Source: an uncultured bacterium (lineage in GTDB: Bacteria > Cyanobacteriota > Vampirovibrionia > Gastranaerophilales > Gastranaerophilaceae). Taken from it: a DNA stretch of 13,491 nucleotides. The number at the start of each line of letters is the position of its first letter. Within the stretch, counting starts at the first letter, position 1. The position numbers were made by a program, and so were the translations under genes. Under the pieces are notes generated by a model. It searched no databases, was not told where the DNA came from, and worked only from the letters and a program-made list of their open reading frames with translations. The stretch is from the NCBI GenBank assembly GCA_902765655.1, contig CACXAK010000021.1:1-13491 (forward strand). The letters run 5' to 3'. Positions 12,527-13,491 of the stretch are shown here, in pieces.

Positions 12527-13477
12527 ATGAGTGACATTAATAATGAAAACATACTTATGCCCGGAGATGCAGCAGGGAACTACGATGAAAAATGGACAAA
12601 AACATTTGATTTGCAGTTTTTAATATTGTGGATTATACTATTTGCCGCGCTGCTTATATACACAATCTTTTTTGATGCAAGTTTATTTCACGAAAAAGCA
12701 TTCTTTATCAGAATGTGTATAAAACTGGCAATCATGATGATTTTATCTATCGGGGGCGGCCTAATATGCAGACATTACTGTAATACAGATGAAAAAGGAT
12801 ATATTACATCTCCTAAAAATAGTTGGTTTAAGGTGAATTACACAAGAAAGATTCAGCATTTTGCAGCATATCTTGTTCCTTTGCTGAGTCCTCCGACTGC
12901 ACCTCTTGGGATTCTGCCACATCTTTGGGAATCACTTTTTGTACTTTTGATGTTTTTGGTACTGATAAAACCTGTCCGTGAATTTTCAAAGTTCTTTATG
13001 CTTCAGTTTAATTCTCTTGACAGAGTAGAAGACAGACCAAACACTCTTAAATGGATTATCCTTGGGAACATTTTGCCGGGATTATTGATAATTACAATAT
13101 TTAAACAGGTTTTTGAAACTTATCTGGCGTTACCTGCACTTGCATCAATCGTAGTATTCACGGTTGCAATCGGTGACGGGTTTGCTGAACCTGTCGGAAT
13201 ATATTTGGGTAAGAAAAAATATGTAGTGCCGTCGTGGAATCTAAAGCAAAGATACGTACGTTCTTATGCGGGAAGTCTTTGCATTTATTTATTCGCAGTA
13301 CTTTTCATATTGCTTTATAAAGATTTATTTGCCAATCCTTATGAATTTTGGATTGCTTTGACAATATTCCCGCCTGTTATGACATTTTCCGAAGCGTTCG
13401 CCCCTCATTCAATGGATACACCCATAATGATGCTTGTGGGATTTACGTTACTGTTTACCATCTGTGCAATATTTTAA
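12527..13477 (+). CDS. Phytol/dolichol kinase-like polytopic membrane protein
   Basis: 316 residues with about eight hydrophobic segments (for example 31-49, 65-80, 132-147, 175-192, 203-216, 250-265, 275-287, 300-316). Signature residues of the CTP-dependent polyprenol kinase / phosphatidate cytidylyltransferase fold are visible: RKIQH (107-111), GDGFAEPVG (216-224), then a lysine-rich GKKKY, RSYAGS (245-250, family K-S-x-E-G-S) and EAFAPHSMDTP (289-299, family D-N-x-x-x-P). Members phosphorylate lipid alcohols such as phytol or dolichol; the substrate here cannot be told. The soluble N-terminus of about 28 residues has no signal peptide. The ATG has no Shine-Dalgarno and almost no leader. 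After the stop the A run and GCCG at the window edge may begin a terminator. Confidence 0.75.
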   Translation: MSDINNENILMPGDAAGNYDEKWTKTFDLQFLILWIILFAALLIYTIFFDASLFHEKAFFIRMCIKLAIMMILSIGGGLICRHYCNTDEKGYITSPKNSWFKVNYTRKIQHFAAYLVPLLSPPTAPLGILPHLWESLFVLLMFLVLIKPVREFSKFFMLQFNSLDRVEDRPNTLKWIILGNILPGLLIITIFKQVFETYLALPALASIVVFTVAIGDGFAEPVGIYLGKKKYVVPSWNLKQRYVRSYAGSLCIYLFAVLFILLYKDLFANPYEFWIALTIFPPVMTFSEAFAPHSMDTPIMMLVGFTLLFTICAIF

Positions 13478-13491
13478 ATAAAAAAATGCCG

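Overview
The window looks like a piece of a low-GC bacterial chromosome, most likely from a gut member of the non-photosynthetic cyanobacterial sister lineage (Vampirovibrionia / Gastranaerophilales). The clues are an FeS radical-SAM protein of the PDZ-DUF512 type otherwise linked to Cyanobacteria, a phytol/dolichol-kinase-like membrane protein, an anaerobic (class III) ribonucleotide reductase, and a hypothetical protein opening with an N-terminal 'NISFKA' segment that I associate with this lineage. The lineage call is an inference; no rRNA gene is present.

Left part (1-1629): a minus-strand pair, a sodium/proton-dicarboxylate symporter with a good sigma-70 promoter, and a translationally coupled gene (TAATG overlap) that runs off the left edge. 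Middle-left (1630-4683): the plus-strand anaerobic ribonucleotide reductase locus. It has a promoter present in two tandem 68-bp copies, a leader matching the cobalamin riboswitch core, then nrdD and nrdG. nrdD is broken: an exact 100-bp copy of its own upstream region, promoter included, sits at 2272-2371 in place of an estimated 45 codons between the ATP-cone and the catalytic domain.

4684-5220 is a tRNA region on the minus strand: tRNA-Pro(CGG) and tRNA-Pro(GGG), each with a TATAAT box immediately upstream, interleaved with tRNA-end remnants and strongly structured sequence. 5221-7549 is a compact minus-strand run: a glycine-rich small protein, a PadR-like regulator and the radical-SAM/DUF512 protein. 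A second small protein with a glycine-rich tail is divergent at 7698-8099 and ends at a clear terminator.

8200-9440 holds a 75-residue helix-turn-helix protein with palindromic operator-like sites in front of it and at its 3' side, convergent with a CheR-like methyltransferase. 9455-11740 is fusA (elongation factor G) with its own promoter and terminator. The right end has the lineage-type hypothetical protein (minus) and a polytopic kinase-like protein (plus) with a promoter so close to its ATG that the transcript should be essentially leaderless.

The points most worth checking are the nrdD lesion made from its own promoter, the B12 control of that locus, the degenerate tRNA-Pro cassette, and the self-contained HTH/operator unit.
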